Assembly (NCBI RefSeq): GCF_030345705.1
Contig: NZ_JAUASW010000001.1
Coordinates: 1,488,001-1,552,000, forward strand
Origin: Pelomonas sp. SE-A7
GTDB lineage: Bacteria > Pseudomonadota > Gammaproteobacteria > Burkholderiales > Burkholderiaceae_C
Direction of reading: 5' to 3'
Length of the DNA stretch: 64,000 nt
The translations under genes and the position numbers were made by a program. A model generated the notes under the pieces. The model saw nothing but the letters and a program-made list of their open reading frames with translations, did no database searches and was not told the origin of the DNA. Positions 53,603 to 64,000 of this stretch are shown one piece after another; the stretch's first letter is position 1, and each line of letters opens with the position of its first letter.

Positions 53603-55654
53603 ATGAGCGCATTCTTCAATCGCTGCGGCGCTTTGGCCGCGGTGGTCTCCGTGGCGTCATCCTTGCTGGCGCCGGTGGCAAGGGCCGAAGAGCGTCCCCA
53701 AGTTCCACTCGAAACATTCTTCGCGCCTGCCACGCTGACAGAACCGTCGCTTTCGCCCAGCGGCGACAAGCTGGCCGTCCTGTTTCACAAGGCAGGGGCC
53801 AAGTCGGCACTGCTTGTGCTGGACCTGACCAAGGGCGGCAAGGCCAGCCGCATTGCGCAGTTCGCAGATGGCGACATCGTCAGCCTGCACTGGGTCAATG
53901 ACCGGCGTCTGATCTTTGGTGTGTCCAATGTCGAAAGCGACTGGGTGCCGCAGCCGCGCCTACAGGGGATGCCAGGGCTGTATGCCGTCAATGCAGATGG
54001 CAGCGAACTGCTGCAGCTGGTGCGCCGCAATCGCTATCAACTGGCCGGCGAAAACGAGGCCGGCGAGAAGGGCATCGCGCCAATGATCTCGGGGGTCAGC
54101 GTGCGCCTCCTGAAAGTGCCAGCCGCTCGCGATGGCGAAGTCAATGAAGACGTCTTGTTGGCCGTCGTATCAAACAATGGTCAGCTGTCGCCGTTCTGGC
54201 TGAACACCCGCACGCGCACACACTCATTCGACAACTTCGGACTGACCACGCCCGCATCCCGTTTCTTTGTCGACAGCCAAGGTCAACCCCGACTGGCCGT
54301 GGTCGAAGACGCCGGCGGCGTGGGGAGGTTGATGCACCGCCCGTCTTCGGACACAACTTGGGGCCCGCTGCTGTCGGTCAGGGCAGAGGAAAGCCACGCT
54401 GAGATTACCGCCATAGACGGCAAAGGTGTCATCTATGCCAGGCGCTACGTCGGCGCGGACCGGCACGCGACGCTCGCCAAGCTGCAATTCCAGGGATCCC
54501 GCTACCAGCTCGCGACCGTGGTGGACGTTCCTGGCTTCGATTTCGTGGGGTCGGTCATCGCCAACACGGGAAGTGGCGACACCGAAGGTGTTCGCGTCAT
54601 CCATGCGCGCGAGGCCACCATCTGGAAGAGCCAGCAAATGCGCGCCTTCCAGGCCGCCGTGGACCAGCAACTGCCAGGCCTGGTCAACCGCATCGACTGC
54701 CGCCGCTGCGGCGCACCGGACATGGTTGCGCTCGTGACTTCATTCAGCGACCACGACCCTGGACGGCTTCGCGTTCACCGCGCAGGCGCCGAGCGCCCCG
54801 AAGACCGATGGCTGGATCTCGGTCGTCTGCTGCCAGCGGTCGAGCCGGGGCGCATGGCCAGCGTCAGCTTCCATCGCATCCAGGCCAGGGATGGGCGCGA
54901 CCTCCCTGTCTGGATCACTCGGCCCGACCAAGCCACCGGCCCTCTGCCCGCCGTGGTCCTGGTCCATGGCGGCCCATGGGTTCGGGGCGGCCACTGGCTT
55001 TGGAAACCTCTGCAGCAGTTCCTGGCTTCGCGCGGCTACCTGGTCATCGAGCCCGAGATGCGTGGCAGCCTCGGCTACGGCCTGGCGCACCACGAGGCCG
55101 GCTTCAAGCAATATGGGCAAGCGATGCAGGACGATGTCGCGGATGCCTTGCTCTGGGCCCAGCAGGCGGGCCTGGCCGATGACCGTGCTTGCATCGCCGG
55201 GTCTAGCTACGGTGGCTACAGCGCCCTGATGGGCACAGTCAGGCATCCCGGCCTGTACCGCTGTGTTGTGGCACGGGCCGCCGTAGCCGACCTCAGTCTC
55301 TATGTGGAAGGTAGCTTCTGGATCCGGGACGACATCTCCGAGGTCGCGCGCGAGCAAGACCTGGCGAAGATGGTTGGTGATCCCAGGACGGATGCCGCCA
55401 TGATCGCCGCCAATTCGCCCGTCAAGCTGGCCGATCGCATCAAGGTGCCAGTGCTGCTGGCCTACGGCGAGGCCGACAAGCGTGTGCCGCTGGCCCATGG
55501 AAAGCGCATGCGTAGCGCTCTAAAGGATGCCGGCAACCCACCCGAATGGGTCAGCTATCCGGATGAAGTTCATGACAGCTGGACCCTTGCCAGCCAGCTT
55601 GACTTCGCCAGGCGCATGGAAGCCTTCCTGGCTCGGCACCTGGCACCGCGCTAG
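53603..55654 (+). CDS. S9 family (prolyl oligopeptidase) serine peptidase, exported
   Basis: A 683-residue exported peptidase with a signal peptide cut near ARAEE. The N-terminal part (about 30-400) should form a beta-propeller. The C-terminal catalytic domain has nucleophile Ser in GSSYGGYS, the Asp in GEADKRVP and the His in DEVHDSW, so all three triad residues are present. Acylaminoacyl-peptidase-type S9C enzymes are closest. Parts of the gene (such as 54121-54240) have a GC content near 55 percent, lower than the neighbours, which suggests later arrival. It converges on nadB with 28 bases between the stops. Confidence 0.9.
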   Translation: MSAFFNRCGALAAVVSVASSLLAPVARAEERPQVPLETFFAPATLTEPSLSPSGDKLAVLFHKAGAKSALLVLDLTKGGKASRIAQFADGDIVSLHWVNDRRLIFGVSNVESDWVPQPRLQGMPGLYAVNADGSELLQLVRRNRYQLAGENEAGEKGIAPMISGVSVRLLKVPAARDGEVNEDVLLAVVSNNGQLSPFWLNTRTRTHSFDNFGLTTPASRFFVDSQGQPRLAVVEDAGGVGRLMHRPSSDTTWGPLLSVRAEESHAEITAIDGKGVIYARRYVGADRHATLAKLQFQGSRYQLATVVDVPGFDFVGSVIANTGSGDTEGVRVIHAREATIWKSQQMRAFQAAVDQQLPGLVNRIDCRRCGAPDMVALVTSFSDHDPGRLRVHRAGAERPEDRWLDLGRLLPAVEPGRMASVSFHRIQARDGRDLPVWITRPDQATGPLPAVVLVHGGPWVRGGHWLWKPLQQFLASRGYLVIEPEMRGSLGYGLAHHEAGFKQYGQAMQDDVADALLWAQQAGLADDRACIAGSSYGGYSALMGTVRHPGLYRCVVARAAVADLSLYVEGSFWIRDDISEVAREQDLAKMVGDPRTDAAMIAANSPVKLADRIKVPVLLAYGEADKRVPLAHGKRMRSALKDAGNPPEWVSYPDEVHDSWTLASQLDFARRMEAFLARHLAPR

Positions 55655-55682
55655 CGACGCAGCGCCTCGGCGCCGGCCGAAA

Positions 55683-57293
55683 TCAGCGCCGCCGCTCGGC
55701 GATCAGCACGGTCGGGAAGCTGGCCGGCAAGGTGTCGGGATAGTCGCGGCTGAAATGCAGGCCGCGGCTTTCGTGCCGCAACAGCGCCGAGCGCACGATC
55801 AGTTCGGCACAGTCCACCAGGTTGCGCAGCTCCAGCAGGTCGCGATTGACCCGGAAGTTGGCGTAGTAGTCGTCGATCTCGCTGCGCAGCAGCTTGATGC
55901 GGTGCAGGGCCCGCTCCAGCCGCTTGGTGGTACGCACTATGCCCACATAGTTCCACATCAGCAGCCGCAGCTCGTCCCAGTTGTGGGCGATCACCACCTG
56001 CTCGTCGGCATCCTCGACCTGGCTCTCGTCCCAGGCCGGCAAGGCCGCGGCGATCGGCCTGGATTCGGCCAGGATGTCGTCGGCACAGGTCTGGCCCAGC
56101 ACCACGCATTCCAGCAGTGAATTGCTGGCCAGCCGGTTGGCGCCGTGCAGGCCGGTGTAGCTGGTCTCGCCCACCGCGTAGAGGCCCGGCAGGTCGCAAC
56201 GGCCGCGCAGGTCGGTCACCACGCCGCCGCAGGTGAAATGCACCGCTGGAACGACCGGAATCGGCTGCTGGGCGATGTCGATGCCGAGCTTCAGACAACG
56301 GGCGTGGATGGTGGGGAAATGCTCCTTGAGGAAGTCCTCGCCCAGGTGCGTGGCATCCAGCCACACATGGTCCAGGCCGTGCTTCTTCATCTCGAAGTCG
56401 ATGGCGCGGGCGACGATGTCGCGCGGCGCCAGCTCCAGGCGTTCGTCGTGCGCGGCCATGAAGCGGGTGCCGTCCGGCAATTTCAGATGCGCGCCTTCGC
56501 CGCGCAGCGCCTCGGTAATAAGAAAGCTACGTTCCTGCGGGTGGTAGAGGCAGGTCGGGTGGAACTGGATGAACTCCATGTTCGCTACGCGGCAGCCGGC
56601 CCGCCAGGCCATGGCGATGCCGTCGCCGGTCGAGGTATCGGGGTTGGTGGTGTAGCGGTAGACCTTGCCGGCGCCGCCGGTGGCCAGCACCACGGCACTG
56701 GCCGCCAGGGCCTCGACCTTGCCGCTGTCGATGTCGAGCGCATAGGCGCCGTAGCAGCGCGGTTGCTCGTCACGTTGAAGATGCCGCGAGGTGATCAGGT
56801 CCAGCGCCATCCAGCGTTCGCGCAAGCTGATGTTGGGATGTCGCTTGGCGGCCGCCAGCAGCTGGTCGTGGATGGCCTTGCCGGTGGCGTCCGCTGCGTG
56901 GGCGATGCGGCGCACCGCATGGCCGCCTTCGCGGGTCAGGTGCAGGCCCAGCGGACCGTCGTCGTCGGGCGTGAAAGGCACGCCCTGGCGCACCAGCCAC
57001 TCCACAGCCTGCGCGCTGCGCTCGGCGATGAAGCGGGCCGTGGCCTCATCCACCAGGCCAGCGCCGGCATCCTGGGTATCGCGCACATGGCTGTCTATGC
57101 TGTCGTCGCTGCCCAGCACGCCGACGATGCCGCCCTGGGCCCAGGCCGTGGCGCTCTCGGTCAACTCGCGCTTGGCCAGCACGACGACCGGCAGCCTGTC
57201 GGCCAGATGCAGGGCCACGGTCAGGCCGGCCAAGCCGGCTCCGATGATGACGACGGGAGAGGCGGCGGGCGCGGCGGCAGCGGCAACGGTCAT
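55683..57293 (-). CDS. nadB: L-aspartate oxidase NadB
   Basis: Flavoenzyme that oxidises L-aspartate to iminoaspartate, the substrate of NadA. It has 536 residues. The FAD-binding Rossmann motif is VVIIGAGLAGLTVAL near residue 13. Active-site segments TREGGHAVRRIAHAAD, FIQFHPTCLYHP, RGEGAHL and HFTCGGVVTD are all present, and GLHGANRLASNSLLECVV is diagnostic. The ATG at 57293 lies seven bases after a strong hairpin that may cover the ribosome binding site. Confidence 0.96.
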   Translation of the reverse strand: MTVAAAAAPAASPVVIIGAGLAGLTVALHLADRLPVVVLAKRELTESATAWAQGGIVGVLGSDDSIDSHVRDTQDAGAGLVDEATARFIAERSAQAVEWLVRQGVPFTPDDDGPLGLHLTREGGHAVRRIAHAADATGKAIHDQLLAAAKRHPNISLRERWMALDLITSRHLQRDEQPRCYGAYALDIDSGKVEALAASAVVLATGGAGKVYRYTTNPDTSTGDGIAMAWRAGCRVANMEFIQFHPTCLYHPQERSFLITEALRGEGAHLKLPDGTRFMAAHDERLELAPRDIVARAIDFEMKKHGLDHVWLDATHLGEDFLKEHFPTIHARCLKLGIDIAQQPIPVVPAVHFTCGGVVTDLRGRCDLPGLYAVGETSYTGLHGANRLASNSLLECVVLGQTCADDILAESRPIAAALPAWDESQVEDADEQVVIAHNWDELRLLMWNYVGIVRTTKRLERALHRIKLLRSEIDDYYANFRVNRDLLELRNLVDCAELIVRSALLRHESRGLHFSRDYPDTLPASFPTVLIAERRR

Positions 57294-57300
57294 TCGGTCA

Positions 57301-57320
57301 CGCCCCGATTCATCGGGGCG
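57301..57320 (-). promoter_or_regulatory. Hairpin over the nadB ribosome binding site
   Basis: A perfect palindrome (CGCCCCGA-TTCA-TCGGGGCG on the plus strand) lies seven bases before the nadB ATG. The downstream arm contains the only purine-rich stretch in the usual Shine-Dalgarno window, so base pairing would hide it. There is no T-run after it on the minus strand. Confidence 0.5.
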
Positions 57321-57385
57321 TCATGCACAAGGTGGGCTGATTCTAAGGACGCGGGGCCGCCCTCTCCGCTCAGCCCCGTGATCAG

Positions 57386-59989
<2,604 letters not shown>

Positions 59990-60013
59990 GGGGTGATTCC
60001 TCCGGTTCGCGAG

Positions 60014-60042
60014 CAGGTGGGCGCAGGGTCCGCTATTTCAAG
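60014..60042 (-). promoter_or_regulatory. Sigma-32-type heat-shock promoter of clpB
   Basis: On the minus strand, CTTGAAA (60036-60042) matches the sigma-32 -35 box exactly. Fourteen bases later CCCACCTG (60014-60021) resembles the -10 box CCCCATNT. It lies between the crcB stop and the clpB start, the right place for a clpB promoter. Confidence 0.6.
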
Positions 60043-60045
60043 TCT

Positions 60046-60429
60046 CTACAGCTTGCCCAGCATCAATTGCATCAGCTTGAGGCCCAGGGCAGCCGCACCA
60101 AGACTTCCCAGCACATGGGTCAGCGCATGGGCCAGGGCCAGGGCGAACTGCCCGCGCTGCAAGAGCGACAGCGACTCGCCCGAGAAGGCCGAGAAGGTGG
60201 TCAGGCCGCCCAGAAAACCGGTCACCAGCAGCAGCTTGAGCAGCTCGTCGGGCTGGCGCCCGAACCATTCCAGCGCCATGCCGATCAGCAAGCCGCCGAC
60301 CAGGTTGACCGCCAGCGTGCCCAGCGGGAAGCCCTGCCAGCTGGTGTTCCAGAGCAGGCCGGCTCGCCAGCGGGCCAGGGCTCCGACCGCCGCGCCCGCG
60401 GCCACGACACCGGCATGCAGGGCGCTCAA
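60046..60429 (-). CDS. crcB: Fluoride exporter CrcB/Fluc
   Basis: Small four-helix membrane protein, 127 residues, that exports fluoride as a double-barrelled dimer. The signature is TLAVNLVGGLLIGM followed by the GFLGGLTTFSAFSGE motif. The only start that gives a sensible N-terminus is TTG 60429, which overlaps the moaE stop as TTGA. No fluoride riboswitch is visible before it; translation is probably coupled to moaE. Confidence 0.88.
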   Translation of the reverse strand: MSALHAGVVAAGAAVGALARWRAGLLWNTSWQGFPLGTLAVNLVGGLLIGMALEWFGRQPDELLKLLLVTGFLGGLTTFSAFSGESLSLLQRGQFALALAHALTHVLGSLGAAALGLKLMQLMLGKL

Positions 60430-60905
60430 GCCGCGTTCTCCGCGGTGATGCCCCAGCGGGCCAGGGCCGCATCGTCCGCGACCCGGGCATCGACCCACTG
60501 GGCCGAGCCATCGGCGTCATGCTCCTTCTTCCAGAACGGTGCCTGGGTCTTCAGGTAGTCCATCAGGAACTCGCAGGCCTGGAAGGCCTGGCCGCGGTGG
60601 CGCGAGGCGACCAGCACGGCGACGATCTGCTCCCGCGCGGCCAGCGGGCCGACCCGGTGGATGACCTTGGCGGCACGGATCTCGAAGCGTTGGAAGGCCT
60701 GGTCGATCATGGCCTCGATGGCGGCCTCGGTCATGCCGGGGTAATGCTCCAGCTCCATCAGGCGGACTGGCCGGCCGTCGGCGGCGTCCCTGACCGTGCC
60801 GACGAAGGCCACGATGGCGCCAATGCCGCCGTCCGCCGAGCGCAGGCTGGCTGTCTCGGCGCCGAGATCGAAATCCTCTGTCTGGATGCTGACTCTGGCT
60901 TGCAT
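60426..60905 (-). CDS. moaE: Molybdopterin synthase catalytic subunit MoaE
   Basis: Transfers sulfur with MoaD to make molybdopterin. It has 159 residues. Diagnostic parts are GAIVAFVGTVRD, LELEHYPGMTEAAIE-like LMELEHYPGM, KVIHRVGPLAAREQIVAV, SRHRGQAFQACEFLMDYLKTQAPFWKKE, which hold the catalytic lysines. Its start ATG 60905 is divergent from the SPFH gene by 144 bases. moaD is not adjacent in this window. The stop overlaps the crcB start. Confidence 0.96.
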   Translation of the reverse strand: MQARVSIQTEDFDLGAETASLRSADGGIGAIVAFVGTVRDAADGRPVRLMELEHYPGMTEAAIEAMIDQAFQRFEIRAAKVIHRVGPLAAREQIVAVLVASRHRGQAFQACEFLMDYLKTQAPFWKKEHDADGSAQWVDARVADDAALARWGITAENAA

Positions 60906-61049
60906 GGCGCTATTTTGGCCCTTCATGCAGCCCTGTCCGCCATTCATGTGACGCCACGGTCCACCGGTCCCAAACGGTGTCCGCACAGGCCGCCCTGACG
61001 GATACTGCGCCTCGCGGCAGAGAGCCGCTTTGACGACGGGAGCACCGAC

Positions 61050-62081
61050 ATGGGCCTGATGGACTTCATCAAGAAACAGTTCATTGACATCATTCACTGG
61101 ACCGAGGACGCCGACGGCACGCTCGCGTGGCGCTTCCCCATGGCCGACATGGAAATCCAGTACGGCGGCTCGCTGACCGTGCGCGAATCGCAGATGGCCG
61201 TCTTCGTCAACGAAGGCAAGGTGGCCGACGTGTTCGGCCCCGGCATGTACAAGCTGAACACCCAGACGCTGCCGGTCCTGACCTATCTGAAGAACTGGGA
61301 CAAGCTGTTCGAATCTCCGTTCAAGAGCGACGTCTACTTCTTCAGCACCCGCCAGCAGATCGACCAGCGCTGGGGCACCCAGCAGCCGGTGACGATCCGC
61401 GACAAGGATTTCGGTGCGGTGCGCCTGCGCGCCTTCGGCAACTATGCCTATCGCATCGTCGACCCCAAGCTGTTCCACCAGCAGATCTCGGGCACCCGCG
61501 AGCGCTACACCACGGCCGAGCTCGATGGCCAGTTGCGTGGCCTGATGCTGCAGCACATCAGCGACGCGGTGGCGCAGAGCGGCATTCCCTTCCTGGACCT
61601 GGCGGCCAACCAGGTCGAGTTCGCCAAGGCCCTGCAGGAAGCCACGGCGCCCTCGTTCGAGGCCCTGGGCCTGAAGCTCGAGGGCGTGACGCTGCAGAAC
61701 GTCTCGCTGCCCGAGGAGCTGCAGAAGATCCTCGACCAGAAGATTGGCATGGGCATGATCGGCCAGAACATGGGCCAGTTCATGCAGTATCAGACTGCCC
61801 AGTCCCTGCCCGAGATGGCCAAGGGCGTGGGCTCCGGTGGCGGCGTGGCCGGCGATGCCATGGGCCTGGGCGCCGGCGTGGCCATGGGCCAGGTGCTGGC
61901 CCAGCAGCTGCAGGCTGGCCTGGCTGGTTCGGCCCCGCATGCTGCTGCGGCACCGGCAGCACAGAGCGCCGACGAGGTCATGGCCCTGCTCGAGAAGCTG
62001 GGTGACCTCAAGGCCAAGGGCATCCTGACCGACGAGGAGTTCGCGGCGAAGAAGGCCGAGCTCCTCAAGAAGCTGGGATAA
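61050..62081 (+). CDS. SPFH/Band-7 protein with C-terminal SHOCT motif (YdjI-like)
   Basis: A 343-residue cytoplasmic protein without a signal peptide. Residues about 25-240 form an SPFH/Band-7 domain (SLTVRESQMAVFVNEGKVADVFGPGMYKL, RLRAFGNYAYRI, LKLEGVTLQNVSLPEELQ). This is the form once annotated as virion core protein and seen in YdjI-like relatives. A Gly/Ala/Met-rich stretch (245-300) leads to a SHOCT helical pair at the end (ADEVMALLEKLGDLKAKGILTDEEFAAKKAELLKKLG). Such proteins are often encoded with zinc-ribbon and DUF350 partners, as here. Starts the plus-strand operon at the right edge. Confidence 0.85.
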   Translation: MGLMDFIKKQFIDIIHWTEDADGTLAWRFPMADMEIQYGGSLTVRESQMAVFVNEGKVADVFGPGMYKLNTQTLPVLTYLKNWDKLFESPFKSDVYFFSTRQQIDQRWGTQQPVTIRDKDFGAVRLRAFGNYAYRIVDPKLFHQQISGTRERYTTAELDGQLRGLMLQHISDAVAQSGIPFLDLAANQVEFAKALQEATAPSFEALGLKLEGVTLQNVSLPEELQKILDQKIGMGMIGQNMGQFMQYQTAQSLPEMAKGVGSGGGVAGDAMGLGAGVAMGQVLAQQLQAGLAGSAPHAAAAPAAQSADEVMALLEKLGDLKAKGILTDEEFAAKKAELLKKLG

Positions 62082-62087
62082 GCCGGC

Positions 62088-63665
62088 GTGACCGACCCAG
62101 TGCAGCGCCGCTGGACCGCGGCCTGCCCCAACTGCGGCGCCCAGGTCGAGTTCGCGTCGAGCGCCTCGGCCAGCGCCATCTGCAGCTTCTGCCGCAGCAC
62201 CCTGCTTCGCGAGGGCGAGGCGCTGCGCCGCATAGGCCAGAGCGCCGAGCTGTTTGCCGACCACAGCCCGCTGCAACTAGGCGTGCGTGGCCGGCATGCC
62301 GGCGCCGAGTTCACCCTCGTTGGCCGGCTGCAGCTTCGCTACTCGGGCGGCGTCTGGAATGAATGGCATGCGCTGTTCGACGGCGGCAAGAGCGGCTGGC
62401 TGTCCGAGGACAACGGTGCCTACGTCTTTGCCTTCGATGCAGCACTGAGCGAATCGCCGCCGGCCTCGCACACCCTGGTGGTCGGTGCCCAGGCGCCGCT
62501 GGGCGGCCAGGCCTGGCGCGTGGCCTCGCTGACCCTGGTGACGCTGGGCGCGGCCGAAGGCGAGCTGCCGAAACCGCCGCGTCTGGATACCGGCGAATTC
62601 CTGCTGGCCGACCTGCGCAACAGCCAGGACGAAGTCGGCACGCTCGACTATGCCCACGAGCCGCCGCAATGGTCGGTGGGCCGTGCGGTGCGGCTGGCCG
62701 ATCTGCAGCTCAGCGGCCTGCGCGAGGACGAGGGCGCGACCCTGGCTTCGCGTGCCCTGCCCTGCCCCAGCTGCGGCTCCTCGCTGGAGCCCAAGCTTTC
62801 GACCACCAAGTCCATCGTCTGCGGCCAATGCCATGCGGTGGTGGACATCTCCGGCGGTGCCGGTGCCGACCTGGAGCACTACGCCCAGGCCAATGGCATG
62901 GAGCCGCAGCTGCCGCTGGGCTCGACCTGCTATCTCGCCCTGAAGCCCAGCAGCAAGCTGCTGCCCTGGCAGGTGGTCGGCTACCAGGAGCGCTGCGACC
63001 TGCCGGCGCCGGGCGACGACGAAGAACAGACTTTCTGGCGCGAGTACCTGCTCTACAACCGGCTGGAGGGATTCGCCTTCCTGGTCGATACCGAGGAAGG
63101 TTGGAGCCTGGTGCGACCGCTCACCGGCGTGCCCAGCCGCACTGGCGTCGGCGATGTCGAATGGCAGGGCGACCGCTTCAAGCGCCGCTGGCAGTACCGG
63201 GCCAAGACCACCTACGTGCTGGGCGAGTTCTATTGGCGCGTGGCGCGCGAAGACATCGTGGAGGTCGGCGACTACGAGACGCCGATGCAGCTGCTGTCCA
63301 GCGAGCGCAGCGGCAACGAGATCACCTGGTCGCTGGGCCGCAAGCTCAATGCCGACGAAGTGGCCAAGGCCTTCAGACTGGCTCCCGAGAAGAGCGCAGC
63401 GCTGCGCCGTGACAGCAGCGCACTCAGCAATGGCGGCAGCCTGGTCCGCACCATCGTCATCGTGGCCGTCGTCATCATCTTGCTGATCCTGCTGCTCAAG
63501 GCCTGCAGCCGGGACGATTGCCAGCAGTACAAGAACGCCTATGGCGAGGCCAGCGCCGAGTACCAGCAGTGCAAGCGCAGCTACACCAGCGGCAGCGGGG
63601 TGCGGCCTGGCTTCACCGGCGGATCCTGGGGCGGCTCGGGCAGCAGTGGCGGTGGCCACAAATAG
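62088..63665 (+). CDS. DUF4178 zinc-ribbon membrane protein
   Basis: A 525-residue protein. Two zinc-ribbon-type Cys clusters are visible: Cys13, 16, 32 and 35 at the N-terminus, and CPSC...CGQC around residues 225-247. Two DUF4178-type beta-rich units follow these (ELFADHSPLQLGVRGRH and PLGSTCYLALKPSSK regions). A hydrophobic segment at about 455-475 (IVIVAVVIILLILLL) is the only membrane anchor, followed by a short Cys- and Gly-rich tail. The GTG start lies six bases after the SPFH stop, so translation is coupled. Function unknown. Confidence 0.85.
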   Translation: MTDPVQRRWTAACPNCGAQVEFASSASASAICSFCRSTLLREGEALRRIGQSAELFADHSPLQLGVRGRHAGAEFTLVGRLQLRYSGGVWNEWHALFDGGKSGWLSEDNGAYVFAFDAALSESPPASHTLVVGAQAPLGGQAWRVASLTLVTLGAAEGELPKPPRLDTGEFLLADLRNSQDEVGTLDYAHEPPQWSVGRAVRLADLQLSGLREDEGATLASRALPCPSCGSSLEPKLSTTKSIVCGQCHAVVDISGGAGADLEHYAQANGMEPQLPLGSTCYLALKPSSKLLPWQVVGYQERCDLPAPGDDEEQTFWREYLLYNRLEGFAFLVDTEEGWSLVRPLTGVPSRTGVGDVEWQGDRFKRRWQYRAKTTYVLGEFYWRVAREDIVEVGDYETPMQLLSSERSGNEITWSLGRKLNADEVAKAFRLAPEKSAALRRDSSALSNGGSLVRTIVIVAVVIILLILLLKACSRDDCQQYKNAYGEASAEYQQCKRSYTSGSGVRPGFTGGSWGGSGSSGGGHK

Positions 63666-63692
63666 ATCAGGCAAGACGACAAGGAGAACGCA

Positions 63693-63914
63693 ATGACTGG
63701 ATTCGAATGGCTCAAGCCCGGCATCGTGCTGGGCTCCATCCTTTACGCCGTGATCGGCGTGCTGGTGTTCTGGATCAGCTTCGTCATCATCGACAAGCTC
63801 ACTCCCTACAAGCTGTGGGAAGAAATCGTCGAGCACAAGAACCTGGCGCTGGCCATCGTGGTCGGCTCGATGTGCATTTCGATAGGCCTGATCGTTGCCT
63901 CCGCCATCCACTGA
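63693..63914 (+). CDS. DUF350 small membrane protein (YjfL-like)
   Basis: A 73-residue protein with two membrane segments (about 10-33 and 50-72). The sequence matches one half-unit of the DUF350/YjfL family, which usually carries two or more such pairs. The ribosome binding site AGGAGAA is excellent. In E. coli, yjfL lies in a cluster with genes for glutathionylspermidine-type functions, and DUF350 genes often sit beside polyamine aminopropyltransferase genes, as seems to be the case here. Confidence 0.83.
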   Translation: MTGFEWLKPGIVLGSILYAVIGVLVFWISFVIIDKLTPYKLWEEIVEHKNLALAIVVGSMCISIGLIVASAIH

Positions 63915-64000
63915 GGTCACGGCCGACCCGCCCGCCGAGCGCGTCTCCCTGCCCGAACTGCTGCTGCTCGCCAGCGTCTTTGTCGTCGCCGCCTGTGGCC
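63895..64000 (+). CDS. Membrane-embedded polyamine aminopropyltransferase, N-terminal fragment
   Basis: The frame after DUF350 stays open to the window edge. From a TTG at 63895 it reads PPPSTEVTADPPAERVSLPEL and then the hydrophobic LLLLASVFVVAACG. The last part matches the first membrane segment of multi-pass spermidine-synthase-like proteins, which begin with a sequence like LLLASVFVVAACGLVYEL. The start overlaps the DUF350 end by 20 bases. The assignment rests on only about 35 residues and on gene context. Confidence 0.5.
   Translation, partial: MPPPSTEVTADPPAERVSLPELLLLASVFVVAACG

Noticed and set aside
60430..60910. Fluoride riboswitch upstream of crcB
   Set aside because: The region is coding for moaE and shows no riboswitch core; crcB starts on the moaE stop codon.

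Overview
The window is a GC-rich, densely packed chromosomal segment that looks like a member of the Burkholderiales, probably close to the Leptothrix/Rubrivivax/Roseateles group. This is inferred from gene content and order: the smpB/ratA/rnfH/guaB/guaA neighbourhood, PhaR and 3-hydroxybutyrate dehydrogenase of polyhydroxybutyrate metabolism, a PEP-CTERM protein and the XylF-type ABC system. I see no insertion sequence, prophage, CRISPR array or rRNA. The only RNA gene I can support is tRNA-Val(GAC). Most of the window is core housekeeping with accessory operons between.

Layout. 1-8.2 kb: purine synthesis (guaB, an MFS transporter, guaA), trans-translation (smpB with ratA/rnfH), metC and rimO. 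8.3-13.6 kb: an orphan solute-binding protein, phaR, then a small catabolic operon (carboxymuconolactone-decarboxylase-like protein, BKACE-family cleavage enzyme, MFS) facing an AraC regulator. 13.6-19.5 kb: a Cache-GGDEF diguanylate cyclase, a xylose-type ABC transporter, a nuclease-domain lipoprotein and the tRNA. 19.6-25 kb: relA with a hydrolase, 3-hydroxybutyrate dehydrogenase, a ClpP paralogue and a SIMPL protein. 25-31.8 kb: ompR/envZ, ispD/ispF, an RlmN-like radical SAM enzyme and a DUF885 protein. 31.9-40.2 kb: mfd-serB, a membrane protein with a YciB-like C-terminus, a GAF-GGDEF-EAL protein and a helical-repeat protein. 40.2-45.1 kb: an amidohydrolase, a PEP-CTERM protein and a modular pectate lyase. 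45.1-52 kb: an S4 protein, an operon with a thiamine-diphosphate enzyme and a solute-binding protein, VOC and MFS genes facing a second AraC regulator, a RibD/DHFR-like reductase and a third orphan solute-binding protein. 52-60.9 kb: nadA and nadB facing each other around comFB and an S9 peptidase, then clpB behind a sigma-32-like promoter, crcB and moaE. 61-64 kb: an SPFH/SHOCT protein, a DUF4178 zinc-ribbon protein, a DUF350 protein and the start of a membrane-embedded aminopropyltransferase.

Themes. Cyclic-di-GMP appears three times (cyclase, GGDEF-EAL protein, ComFB). Three amino-acid-type solute-binding proteins have no transporter beside them. Genes are packed so tightly that many neighbours overlap, both in operons (ATGA or TTGA junctions) and tail to tail. 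The best candidates for an under-described system are the SPFH-DUF4178-DUF350-aminopropyltransferase cluster at the right edge and the BKACE operon at 9.7-13.6 kb.
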